A DNA stretch of 35,539 bases from an uncultured Lachnoclostridium sp. (GCA_902464595.1 CABQJX010000015.1:1-35539), one strand, 5' to 3'; counted from the first letter of the stretch, positions 17,129 to 24,802 are shown. Program-made: numbers and translations. The notes: a model not told the origin generated them from the sequence alone.

Positions 17129-18004
17129 TCAGAAGAACGTTCCGGTTACAGAAGTGGGGATCGCAAATTCCACAGCTCCCATATATCCGGGAGCTACCTG
17201 GTATTCATCAAAGACAATGACCAATTCCCCCTGGTTATTAAAGTAATAGCTTTCATTTCCGGATAGTCCCTTAAAATCATCTTCCGGCATATCAGAGTGG
17301 TAAAAATAGGAAATATTTTCGTCGGCAGCCATTTGTGCTTCCATCTGCTGTCCGATGTTAGCGCCGGCCGCCTCCAGGACTTCTGGGCGATCCTTTAAAA
17401 GCTCTGACAGGGAGACTTCTTTGCCAGTTCTTTTATCAATGGTGAAAATTTTCACGGATTGAGCTCCGCTGGCCGCTGTCTCGGTAACATTAAATCGGAG
17501 GCACAGATAGCGGCTGTTATCAGTGGCCACTTCATAGGTGGAGTCCAAGGAGTAATGCCCTTCCTCACCCAGAGCAGCAATCTCTTTCTCATAGGAAGCA
17601 ATCAGTTCGTTTGCATATTCCTCAATGGACTTGTTGACGGCCGGGCTTCCAAGGCTGGGATCTGCTGCTTCAATCTGAGGGATCTGGATCTGAGCCTCAT
17701 AGTGATCGGACTTTTGTTCAAAGGTTCGGAAAGTAACTACCTTTGCAACAGATCCGATAAAGGGGATCTGTTCCATTGCTTGTGCTGTAGTAGGAGACAG
17801 GTTGGCAAGGATCGTAATGGCAGCCATGGCTGCAGCGGCTGTTGTTCCGGTTTTTTTAGCAAAATTCATAAGGATCACACCTCTCTTTTCTTTTTTGGCC
17901 TGTGAGATTCCGGCCATCATCCGTTCTCTGGCTTCCTTTGGCACAGGTATGGATCTATATTCCTGCTTGAAATCTTCCAGTGCTTTGTTATGTTCGCCGT
18001 TCAT
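17129..18004 (-). CDS. Anti-sigma factor, RsiV-like (DUF3298 domain)
   Basis: This membrane-anchored anti-sigma factor would hold the ECF sigma factor of the preceding gene until an envelope signal releases it. The N-terminal cytoplasmic part is about 45 residues, then one membrane segment (TGTTAAAAMAAITILANLSP), then an extracellular domain ending in the DUF3298 pattern with VFDEYQVAPGYMGAVEF. In Bacillus subtilis RsiV this domain binds lysozyme. The start at 18004 (MNGEHN) follows AAAGGAGCG; a longer frame to 18052 is rejected. It overlaps the sigma gene by 17 bases, so the two are translated together. The 291-residue length matches the family. Lysozyme as the signal here is inferred. Confidence 0.85.
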   Translation of the reverse strand: MNGEHNKALEDFKQEYRSIPVPKEARERMMAGISQAKKEKRGVILMNFAKKTGTTAAAAMAAITILANLSPTTAQAMEQIPFIGSVAKVVTFRTFEQKSDHYEAQIQIPQIEAADPSLGSPAVNKSIEEYANELIASYEKEIAALGEEGHYSLDSTYEVATDNSRYLCLRFNVTETAASGAQSVKIFTIDKRTGKEVSLSELLKDRPEVLEAAGANIGQQMEAQMAADENISYFYHSDMPEDDFKGLSGNESYYFNNQGELVIVFDEYQVAPGYMGAVEFAIPTSVTGTFF

Positions 18005-18524
18005 GTAAAACGCTCCTTTCTGAACCGGGTTTTTCCTGTTGGCAAGCTTCACAGGGGTCTAATTCCACTTTTAATTTTTTTAATGTACGGTAAAGCCTAG
18101 CCTTCACTGTACTTAGGTTTTCGCCCAGGATACCGGCAATATCCTCCAGCTTCAAATCTTCAAAATATCTCAGAATGATAACGGTTCTGCTTTTTTCGTC
18201 CAACAGTTCCAGGCTCTGCTTTAGATCCAGATCCTGGTAGCGGTCTTCAAAAATTGTTTCGGGAATTTCCTCCGTCACCATTTCCTTTTTTCGTTTGCGC
18301 AGCATATCCAGGCTTGTGTTGACTACGATCCGGTAGATCCAGGTGGAAAGGTAGTCTTTATTTTTAACGCTTCTGCAGTCCCGGATGGCGCGGTAGGCGC
18401 TTTCCTGTACTGCATCCAGAGCGTCGTCTTCATTTCGCATATAGCTATATGCCAGGCGGTAGTAGCGCTCGTAATTCTCTGTGAGAATGCGCTCCGTCTC
18501 TGCCTCAAGGTTATGGAAGCCCAT
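17988..18524 (-). CDS. ECF-family RNA polymerase sigma factor (SigV-like)
   Basis: This is an extracytoplasmic-function sigma factor of 178 residues. Region 2 is seen as YRLAYSYMRNEDDALDAVQES with the following STWIYRIVVNTSLDMLRKRK, and region 4 as LDEKSRTVIILRYFEDLKLEDIAGILG with the helix-turn-helix LSTVKARLYRTLKKLK. Pairing with an RsiV-like anti-sigma factor suggests a role in response to cell-envelope damage such as lysozyme. The ribosome site AAGGAGGG is about 9 bases before the ATG at 18524. It is the first gene of the operon and probably activates its own promoter (18621-18647). Confidence 0.92.
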   Translation of the reverse strand: MGFHNLEAETERILTENYERYYRLAYSYMRNEDDALDAVQESAYRAIRDCRSVKNKDYLSTWIYRIVVNTSLDMLRKRKKEMVTEEIPETIFEDRYQDLDLKQSLELLDEKSRTVIILRYFEDLKLEDIAGILGENLSTVKARLYRTLKKLKVELDPCEACQQEKPGSERSVLHERRT

Positions 18525-18620
18525 CTGCCAGATCCCTCCTTTCTGCTATAAAATGATGCTGGGGTCAAAAGATTTTTTAATCCCTCGGCCCTGTTTATTG
18601 TTTCCTGTTTCTGACTGTTA

Positions 18621-18647
18621 GACGTAAAAAAGAGACAGAAAGTTGCA
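18621..18647 (-). promoter_or_regulatory. Candidate ECF-sigma autoregulatory promoter
   Basis: Read on the minus strand, TGCAAC (18642-18647) and CGTC (18621-18624) are 17 bases apart. This fits the AAC/CGTC pattern of ECF promoters, including those read by SigV (TGAAAC-N16/17-CGTC). It lies about 95 bases before the sigma gene start. It is the expected self-activating promoter, though unverified. Confidence 0.55.
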
Positions 18648-18794
18648 ATATTGGTGAAAAAAATGGCTGTAACAATTATTGTAGAAAAGAAAAAGGGTTC
18701 CTTCAAGGAGTGAAAGGGAAAAATGTGAGTTTTGTTTCCATTTTCATAAATGAAATAAAGTGATACAATCAAGGATAGGAGGTTTTTGTGATTG

Positions 18795-19367
18795 ATGGCA
18801 AAAAAGTTATCAGAAATGACGCTAGAAGAACTGTGGCATCTGTTTCCTGTTGTTTTAACAGAACATAAGGAATTTTGGAAAGAGTGGTATTCAGAAGAAG
18901 AAACACTTTGGAGCAATAGGCTTCCCTGTATATACAGAATAAGCCATATCGGAAGTACGGCAATACCAAACATTTGGGCCAAACCGATTATTGATATTCT
19001 TGTGGAGCTGCCAAAAGAGATCCAATTACTGGATTACAAAGAGGTCATTATCAACAGCGGATATATTTGTATGTCTGAGAGCAGTAATCGTTTATCATTT
19101 AACAAAGGGTATACGGAGGTGGGATTTGTCCATCGGGTATTTCATTTGCATTTAAGATATGTCGATGATAATGATGAGTTATATTTTAGGGATTATCTTG
19201 TGGAGCATTCTGCTATTGCAAAAGAATATGAAAAATTAAAGCTTGCATTATGGAAAGAGTATGAACATGATAGAGATGACTACACAAACGCAAAAACGGA
19301 TTTCATAAAGAAATACACGGGAAATGCAAAAGTAATATATGGCAATCGATACCGGCAAATGGAGTAA
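18795..19367 (+). CDS. GrpB/UPF0157 family protein (nucleotidyltransferase-like)
   Basis: The product matches the GrpB family, which has a nucleotidyltransferase-type fold of unknown substrate; the function remains undefined even in well-studied hosts. Visible family marks are the ISHIGSTAIPNIWAKPIIDILVEL core, with GST as the fold's phosphate-binding turn and two acidic residues in DIL, plus HLHLRYVDDNDELYFRDYLVEH. The length of 191 residues is typical. AGGAGG at 18777-18782 lies 12 bases before ATG 18795; a TTG three bases earlier is an alternative start. The gene is the first of the AT-rich island and differs in base use from sigV, so it was probably acquired. Confidence 0.82.
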   Translation: MAKKLSEMTLEELWHLFPVVLTEHKEFWKEWYSEEETLWSNRLPCIYRISHIGSTAIPNIWAKPIIDILVELPKEIQLLDYKEVIINSGYICMSESSNRLSFNKGYTEVGFVHRVFHLHLRYVDDNDELYFRDYLVEHSAIAKEYEKLKLALWKEYEHDRDDYTNAKTDFIKKYTGNAKVIYGNRYRQME

Positions 19368-19563
19368 TGTCAATTCTGAAAATTTGTACGGAATTTTTAT
19401 AACTAGAGATAAAAAACTGATAAAGAGGAAAAAATATATGATATAAATTAATTGAGGCAAAATGCGGCAAATCGCAGCATATAAGGAATTTTCATTGTGA
19501 ATGTAATAAATAGTGTTTGTTTGCTATGTAAGTAACTTCAGTTTTTCTATGGAGGATATCAAT

Positions 19564-20814
19564 ATGGAAAAGTTCCTTTCTTCATATAAAGAAAATAGAA
19601 AAATATTTTTAGGTGATACAGACTCTTATACGATTGTACAGAATGGATATACGGAAGATGAGTTGATTTTCAAAATAAAAATGGCAACGTTATTATATGA
19701 TGTTGTTTTTATACCTGCAGCATATATGTGGCAATCGGAACAAATGAAAGAGGTTATGTATAAAATTCATCCATTGATATTAACAGAGAATGTTTTGCCA
19801 ATAATAAGGAAGAGTAAAGAAACACGAGATATTAAAGATTATTTTGAAAAACGTCAGAGTGAAACAAAAAATCTTAAAAATATGGAAGTTTTTAAAATTC
19901 CTAGTTTAGCGACTGAAATAGCGGATGCGGATGATAGAAAAGTGATGCTCTTTTTAAATGGTATGAACTGTTGTTTACACTTAGAAGAAAAATCAGTCAA
20001 AGAAGAATTTATAGAATTGTGGAGAAATGATCTTTCAAATGGTACAGATATTAATGCGATATCCATGATTTTATATAGAAGTAATATAGATTTTAAACTT
20101 TATAAGGCTATTTTACAAAAGTTGAAGAATGATGTCGATTATAATAATTTTTCTAGAAGTGTGTTAATCGATTATATTTTAAAATTAAATATCTCTCCAA
20201 ATGTGAAGCTGATGCTTCAAGAAAGAGTGTCATGGTTGTATTTGAGAGCAAATGCAAAGGCTAGTCAAAGTGATTTTTACCTTTCAAAGTCGGCTGAAAA
20301 TAAGTTAGTACATAAGGCAAATGTGGAGATGTATATAGAATTGCTAAAAAATTTCGGAATTAATGAAAGGATGATTCGGTCTTTAGCAGTAGAAGAATTG
20401 TTAAGAATTAAATATTCACCCGAATATTTGAACTTTATTAGTAGCTATAATGATCTTATTGACAATATATACTATGAGCAGATAAATATAGTTGAGAAGA
20501 CAAATAGACGTATAAATGCGATGTTACTTAAAGAAAATATTAAACGCAGAGTTTGGAACAAGTTGTCAGCGGTCTATGGGGTATCAAGTACGATTTTTAT
20601 TGGTTTAATTGTTAATTATTTTTCCGGTAGTGATATTAATAATATTGCGTTAGGCGTTTCGGGAGGAACGGCTATATGTTCATATATTTTGAAAAAATTA
20701 GAAATTGTCAACAATTCTATTTCAAATACATCATTTTATGATTTTAAAGAATTTGTAATAAAAGAAGAATATAAAAAGAAAATGCAATGGAGTATTAATG
20801 GAGTGATATTATGA
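19564..20814 (+). CDS. Unknown membrane-anchored protein coupled to the ThiC-like gene
   Basis: I do not recognise this 416-residue protein. The start at 19564 is set by GGAGG at 19551-19555 with 8-base spacing; longer frames begin with GTG and lack a site. The first 330 residues are soluble-looking and mainly helical, with an N-terminal block containing IVQNGYTEDEL and VVFIPAAYMWQSEQM that looks conserved in character. Two hydrophobic stretches near residues 336-353 and 360-376 are separated by a short turn, then a charged tail follows. This suggests a large cytoplasmic domain on a hairpin membrane anchor. Its stop overlaps the ThiC-like start as ATGA (20811-20814), so the two proteins are made together. 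Effector, sensor or scaffold are all possible; none is shown. Confidence 0.75.
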   Translation: MEKFLSSYKENRKIFLGDTDSYTIVQNGYTEDELIFKIKMATLLYDVVFIPAAYMWQSEQMKEVMYKIHPLILTENVLPIIRKSKETRDIKDYFEKRQSETKNLKNMEVFKIPSLATEIADADDRKVMLFLNGMNCCLHLEEKSVKEEFIELWRNDLSNGTDINAISMILYRSNIDFKLYKAILQKLKNDVDYNNFSRSVLIDYILKLNISPNVKLMLQERVSWLYLRANAKASQSDFYLSKSAENKLVHKANVEMYIELLKNFGINERMIRSLAVEELLRIKYSPEYLNFISSYNDLIDNIYYEQINIVEKTNRRINAMLLKENIKRRVWNKLSAVYGVSSTIFIGLIVNYFSGSDINNIALGVSGGTAICSYILKKLEIVNNSISNTSFYDFKEFVIKEEYKKKMQWSINGVIL

Positions 20815-21938
20815 AGACACGATATAATGACTATAACGATATTAAAAATTTGAGAGAAAAAATGCAGACTAATGAAGTAGTTCTCTTAAAAGGGAAAAAA
20901 TATGATACACTTGTAGGTAAAGGATTGCAACTAAAAATAAATAGTTCAGTAGGATTAAGCGATGAAAGTGCATTCAAAAACGAAGCGGATAAAATAACTG
21001 AAATAGCACGTTTTGATATTTTGCCAGATACTATGATGGATTTAAGTATTATTTCTATAAAGAAGCCATTATATGATTTGATCCAAAAAGAAATTGGTTG
21101 TCCTGTAGGTACAGTCCCTGTATACATATGTTTTGATAGTAAGAAAGGAATAGATAAAAATAAGTTTTTAGAAGAAATAGAAAGACAGGCACAAAATGGC
21201 ATAGCATTCATGACATTACATTTTACTGCTGTAGATGAAATTTATAAAAAGACTATTAATAGAAATATTTCTGTGATCAGTAGAGGCGGAAGTTTAGTGC
21301 TCCGAGATTTATATATAAATAAGAGAAAACAAAATATTCTACTTGAATGCTTCGATGATATTTGCAAGATACTAAAGAAATATTCTGTAGTAGTAAGTGT
21401 TGGAACAACTTTTAGGCCATCAACGTTGTATGATGCATTGGATGAGATTCAGTTAAATGAAATTAGAATGCAAAAAGATATAATAAATGCATTACGCAAA
21501 AAAGGTATTGCTGTAATGATGGAAGGTGTTGGGCATATTTCTTTGGGTGACTTAAAAAAATATGTCAAGCTGATAAGGGAGGAGTTTTATGTACCTTTTA
21601 TGCCGTTGGGGCCAATACCTACAGATAGAGCAATTGGATGGGATCATGTGTCTGCTGCAATAGGGGCTACGTATATGGCTTTATTAGATGGGGCAGATAT
21701 TATTAATGCAGTTACACGAGAAGAGCATACTGGAGGTATACCAACTAAAAATTCGATTTATGAAGCAATTAAATCAGCACAGGTGGTTGTAAATTGTATA
21801 AATGATGTTAGATTTTTTGAAAAATATAATAAACCGCAGAGTAATAAGAAAAATAACTGTATGGGAATTATAAAAGAGGACATTGGATGTGATAGGTGCA
21901 AAGAGGAATGTCCATTTCTTTTAAATACAGTGTTTTGA
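20811..21938 (+). CDS. Divergent short ThiC-family radical SAM protein
   Basis: ThiC makes the thiamine pyrimidine HMP-P from aminoimidazole ribotide by radical SAM chemistry; BzaA/B/F paralogues make benzimidazoles. This 375-residue copy is shorter than usual ThiC (over 420) but aligns by motif: N44 in KINSSVG, DTMMDLS (73-79), GTVPVY (100-105), H137 in FMTLH, SRGGS (157-161), the metal histidines H242 in EGVGH and H279 in GWDHVSAAIGA, and EEHTGGIP near 304-311. Differences are GTTFRP where ThiC has GDGLRP (Asp lost, Arg kept), Met at 264 where ThiC has Tyr before LGP, and a C-terminal cluster C360-C363-C367, i.e. CX2CX3C in place of CX2CX4C. No thiamine genes or TPP riboswitch are nearby. 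A changed substrate is likely; loss of activity is also possible. Confidence 0.8.
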   Translation: MKTRYNDYNDIKNLREKMQTNEVVLLKGKKYDTLVGKGLQLKINSSVGLSDESAFKNEADKITEIARFDILPDTMMDLSIISIKKPLYDLIQKEIGCPVGTVPVYICFDSKKGIDKNKFLEEIERQAQNGIAFMTLHFTAVDEIYKKTINRNISVISRGGSLVLRDLYINKRKQNILLECFDDICKILKKYSVVVSVGTTFRPSTLYDALDEIQLNEIRMQKDIINALRKKGIAVMMEGVGHISLGDLKKYVKLIREEFYVPFMPLGPIPTDRAIGWDHVSAAIGATYMALLDGADIINAVTREEHTGGIPTKNSIYEAIKSAQVVVNCINDVRFFEKYNKPQSNKKNNCMGIIKEDIGCDRCKEECPFLLNTVF

Positions 21939-21954
21939 TTAAATTCAATATACA

Positions 21955-22030
21955 GAGAGTGGTATATGGATCTTTTAGGGAGCTGACGGACAGCGGGGGA
22001 AGGGATCCATACATGGTGAGCAAAAAAGGA
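21955..22030 (+). other. Leader with inverted repeat ahead of small membrane protein
   Basis: Between the ThiC-like stop (21938) and the next start (22041) lies a purine-rich leader. It contains ATGGATC near 21966 and GATCCAT near 22007, which pair perfectly over 7 bases, with a GC-rich AGCTGACGGACAGCG stretch in the loop that can form a small stem (GCTG/CAGC). No known riboswitch was recognised. It may be a regulatory leader or incidental. Confidence 0.3.
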
Positions 22031-22040
22031 GAGTGGGGAG

Positions 22041-22250
22041 ATGAAAATAGTAATTCTTTATAATATGATTGCTTTGATTGCCTTTTTCATTTTAATTTTT
22101 GCCCTGAGGATTGTCTGCAAAAGTAATTTGAGTAAAAATAAGCAGCTTATTGTTAAGGTCATTGTGGTCATATTACTCGTTTGTGTAACTGCGTTTGTCA
22201 TTTTTCTTGATGCAATAGCAGCTGGGATAATAGGACTTGTTCCGAATTAA
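22041..22250 (+). CDS. Small two-helix membrane protein, hypothetical
   Basis: This 69-residue protein has two hydrophobic segments, roughly residues 4-24 and 37-66, separated by a short basic loop (KSNLSKNKQ). It has a good ribosome site (AAAGGAGAG, about 22026-22034) ahead of the ATG at 22041. I do not recognise a family. Peptides like this occur as membrane toxins, phage-type small proteins or unassigned membrane peptides, and the sequence does not choose between them. Confidence 0.55.
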   Translation: MKIVILYNMIALIAFFILIFALRIVCKSNLSKNKQLIVKVIVVILLVCVTAFVIFLDAIAAGIIGLVPN

Positions 22251-22369
22251 TGATTCAGATATTTTTTGGCGCGATCAGATTAGGAAATGGAGAAGGTTGA
22301 AGCAGGAGGGGGATTGAATGATAATAAAAGTGGAATTGAGAAAATGGTCATTGGAAGATAAAGAATGAA

Positions 22370-22717
22370 ATGAATTTTCTGATCGGTAATATCTGTGATA
22401 TGATAGAAGTTGACGAAGAAAATGAGGAGCAAGTTGATCCAAGGAACATCTTGACGTTGTTGCAAAAGAAAGTAAAATATGGTGTACCAAATATGACAGC
22501 AATTTCTATTTGTGAGAGTATTTTTAATGATCGTTTATTAGCTATAGAATTAGCTCAAATTTTATCTGATGCGAATATTGCAACGGTGTACAAAGGGAAC
22601 ATAATAAAAAACTTAATAATGGACTGCCAATCTTACACAAAGTACCGCCCAAACGAGACTACGGGCGGTATTTTTGTATCATGGCGGAGAAAGGAGGAAC
22701 TTCCCACGGGGGCTTGA
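22370..22717 (+). pseudogene. Fragmentary ORF running into the ICE boundary
   Basis: This 115-codon frame has no convincing ribosome site at 22370. The first 90 residues look like a genuine, helical protein end (for example KYGVPNMTAISICESIFNDRL), with AT-rich codon use. The last 25 residues read through the terminator-like stem at 22643-22670 and are therefore accidental. The most likely explanation is the C-terminal remnant of a larger gene, cut at its start and joined to the left edge of the ICE. The parent family is not recognised. The region 22251-22369 contains no other gene. Confidence 0.45.
22643..22676 (+). terminator. Terminator-like stem at the ICE edge
   Basis: TACCGCCC at 22643-22650 pairs with GGGCGGTA at 22663-22670 and is followed by five T residues. 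It would shield the element from chromosomal transcripts. Confidence 0.7.
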
Positions 22718-22740
22718 CTGAAAAGTTGAGCCCCTTTTTT
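22709..22740 (+). terminator. Second terminator upstream of parB-like gene
   Basis: GGGGCTTGACT at 22709-22719 pairs with AGTTGAGCCCC at 22724-22734 (one G-T type pair), followed by six T residues. It lies only 14 bases before the parB ribosome site, so it could act as an attenuator. Confidence 0.75.
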
Positions 22741-22768
22741 CATGCCAAAAAATAGGAGGTAAATGCTT

Positions 22769-24141
22769 ATGGCAGATGATAAAACCACAAAAACGCCGGA
22801 ACAGCCGGTAACGGATACCGGACCGGGCAAGGAAACGCCTCCCGCTCCCCCAAAAGAGCCGGAGAAGGTTTCCGTTTCCCCGGAGCCGGAAAAAAGACGG
22901 AACCGGAGGTAAAGAACCCGCAGGTTTCCGTCTATAACTTCGCTGAAATTATGAAGGAAAAGAAGGTCGAGGAACGGGCGGCAACTCCCGGCGGGGAAAA
23001 GCCTGCCCCGGCAAAAACGGAAAAACTGGAAAAGCAGCCGGAGGCTCCGAAGAAAGCGGAGGAAAAACCCAAAGAACCGGAACAGCCAAAGCGCCGGGGC
23101 CGTCCCCCGAAAGCAGATAAGGATAAGGACGCAGCCCCGAAGTCCAAAGCTCCCGCACAGAAACCGGAAAAGGCGGTCAAAAAGGAACCGGAGAAAAAAA
23201 CGGCTCCAACGGTACAGGCCGCTCCCGCTCCGAAAGGACCCGAAAAGCCGAAGGAGGCTCCACGCCGGGGCAAGGAGCAGATCGTCTATATCAAGCTGAA
23301 CGAGCTCCACGCCTTCAAGAACCATCCCTTTGAAGTCCGGGATGATGAAGAAATGCGGGCTATGGTGTCCAGCGTCAAGGACAAGGGCGTGACCCAGCCC
23401 GCTATTGTCCGTCCCCGTGAGGATGGCGGCTATGAGATCGTGTCCGGCCACCGCCGCCAGAAAGCCAGCGAGCTTGCCGGGTATGCGGATATGCCCTGTA
23501 TCGTCCGAAACCTGACGGACGATGAAGCCATCACGCAGATGGTCGAGGACAATCTCAACCAGCGTGAAGAAATCCTCCCCAGTGAGCGGGCCAAAGCCTT
23601 GAAAATGCAGCTTGAGGCTATCAAGCACCAGGGCTCCCGCACTTCGGGCCAGATCGACCCGAAGGACGCAGGAAAACGCTCCAACGAGATCGTGGCCGAG
23701 CGGAACAAGATGGCGGTCAAGCAGGTGCAGCGGTATATCCGGCTCAATGAGCTGGTACCCGACCTGATGAAGCTGATGGATGAAAAAAAGCTGGGCTTTA
23801 CTACGGCGGTGGAGCTTTCCTATGTCAGCAAAAAGAACCAGAACTATATCGCCGTCGCCATTGACAGCCAGCAGTCCTCGCCTTCACAGGCGCAGGCAAA
23901 GCGTATGCGTGAGCTGGACGAAAAGAAGCTGCTCAACGGGGATGTGATCGACGGCATTATGATGGAGGACAAAAAGGAGGTAGACAAAGTGATTTTGACA
24001 GGTGCGGAACTGAGCAAGTATTTCGGCAAGGAGACTACGCCGAGGGAAATGAAGGATCAGATCATCAAGCTGCTGGACGACTGGAAGGGACAGCAGAAGG
24101 AACACGAAAAGCCGGAGAAGAAAAACGAACAGGAAAAGTAA
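22769..24141 (+). pseudogene. ParB-like partition/nuclease-fold protein, split by a -1 frame change
   Basis: The protein would bind DNA through a ParB N-terminal (sulfiredoxin-like) domain, used in ICE maintenance or regulation. A start at 22769 has AGGAGG at 22754-22759 and encodes a Pro/Glu-rich head, but that frame stops at 22910-22912. The frame that continues (open to 24141) encodes EPEVKNPQVSVYNFAE and then the ParB core: LNELHAFKNHPFEV, IVSGHRRQKASELAG, MVEDNLNQREEILPSERA. The two join in register if a run of six A residues near 22889-22895 were seven. So it is one gene with a single-base loss, or with slippage on the A run, or a sequencing error. A start inside at 22951 has no ribosome site. 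The long charged Pro/Lys linker before the domain is typical of ICE ParB proteins. Confidence 0.7.
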
Positions 24142-24148
24142 GTCCAAA

Positions 24149-24171
24149 CTTCGGGTCAGCATGGCCCGAGG
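24149..24171 (+). repeat. Post-stop palindrome, copy 1
   Basis: CTTCGGGTC / GGCCCGAGG form a 7- to 9-bp stem around an AGCAT loop, 7 bases after the parB-like stop. Closely similar stems follow the stops of two later ICE genes (26594-26616 and 27657-27679). Confidence 0.65.
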
Positions 24172-24194
24172 ATTGCGGGGCTCTGCCCCGCGAA

Positions 24195-24360
24195 GCTCTG
24201 GAGATATAAATGATTCCCCGTCGCCAGTTATTCCGTAGCATAGCCGGGAAAATCAGTCAAGGGCAGCGCCGCCGCAGGCGGTGCCAGAGGCACCCTTGAC
24301 GGATTTCTCCCGGTTATGCTTTTTCCCGGTCAAGCGACGGGGATATAAATTCTCCAGAGC
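24195..24360. repeat. Three-tier 166-nt inverted repeat, candidate structured RNA or cruciform
   Basis: The outer arms are GCTCTGGAGA plus CCCCGTCGC (24195-24224) against GCGACGGGG plus TCTCCAGAGC (24334-24360). The middle arms are GCATAGCCGGGA plus GTCAAGGG (24238-24263) against CCCTTGAC plus TCTCCCGGTTATGC (24293-24319). The apex is GCGCCGCC/GGCGGTGC around 24265-24283. Internal loops lie between tiers, and mismatches are mostly of the G-T kind, so a folded RNA is favoured. A second small stem, CCCCTTCC/GGAAGGGG, follows at 24365-24384. The 305-base stretch between parB and the next gene (24142-24445) is filled by these structures and holds no ORF of its own. Confidence 0.6.
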
Positions 24361-24445
24361 CGTTCCCCTTCCCGGGGGAAGGGGCGGAGGGGTTGGGCGA
24401 ACTCTTGCTTTTCCCTAAACCAAAACAGAAATGGAGGCTCAACCA

Positions 24446-24802
24446 ATGAAACGACCTTTAGCATACCTGACCGCCGCATGGAGCGGCGAGCCGGATGTTG
24501 ATATGGAGCTGGCGGCCCACTACTGCCGCCTTGCTTATGAGGCGGGCTTTTCCCCGATCTGCCCGCTCTTGTATCTGCCGCTGTTTTTGAATGACAGCGT
24601 TCCCGAGGAACATAAGGCCGGGATTGATATGCGCCGGGATATGCTGCGGCGTTCCCATACCCTGATCGTCTGCGGCAGCGTTGTGGACGAGGATGTGAAA
24701 AACGATATTGCGGTTGCCGGACGGCTGGGCATTGCGGCGACAACGCTGGAAGGGGTGCTTGCCGTGAAGGGACACGGCACCCCGGGCCATGCCGGACATT
24801 AA
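24446..24802 (+). CDS. DUF4406/DUF7768-like ICE protein
   Basis: This 118-residue protein has a Rossmann-like pattern related to nucleoside 2-deoxyribosyltransferases: it opens LAYLTAAWSGEPDVDMELAA and ends with HTLIVCGSVVDEDVKNDIAVAGRLGI. Proteins of this type are frequent in ICEs and phages and their substrate is not known; a role in nucleotide salvage or DNA-base handling is only inferred from the fold. The start at 24446 has GGAGG at 24433-24437; the ATG at 24431 overlaps that site and is rejected. It overlaps the methyltransferase start by 14 bases, so the two are coupled. Confidence 0.7.
   Translation: MKRPLAYLTAAWSGEPDVDMELAAHYCRLAYEAGFSPICPLLYLPLFLNDSVPEEHKAGIDMRRDMLRRSHTLIVCGSVVDEDVKNDIAVAGRLGIAATTLEGVLAVKGHGTPGHAGH

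Noticed and set aside
19370..19563. TPP riboswitch ahead of the ThiC-like operon
   Set aside because: I looked for the conserved CTGAGA and ACCTGA core elements and found none, so thiamine control is not supported.
22633..23628. Long minus-strand frame (331 codons) opposite the parB-like gene
   Set aside because: The Phe/Leu/Arg-rich product is the complement of a Lys/Pro/Glu-rich linker and the ParB domain. It is a composition effect of GC-rich DNA.
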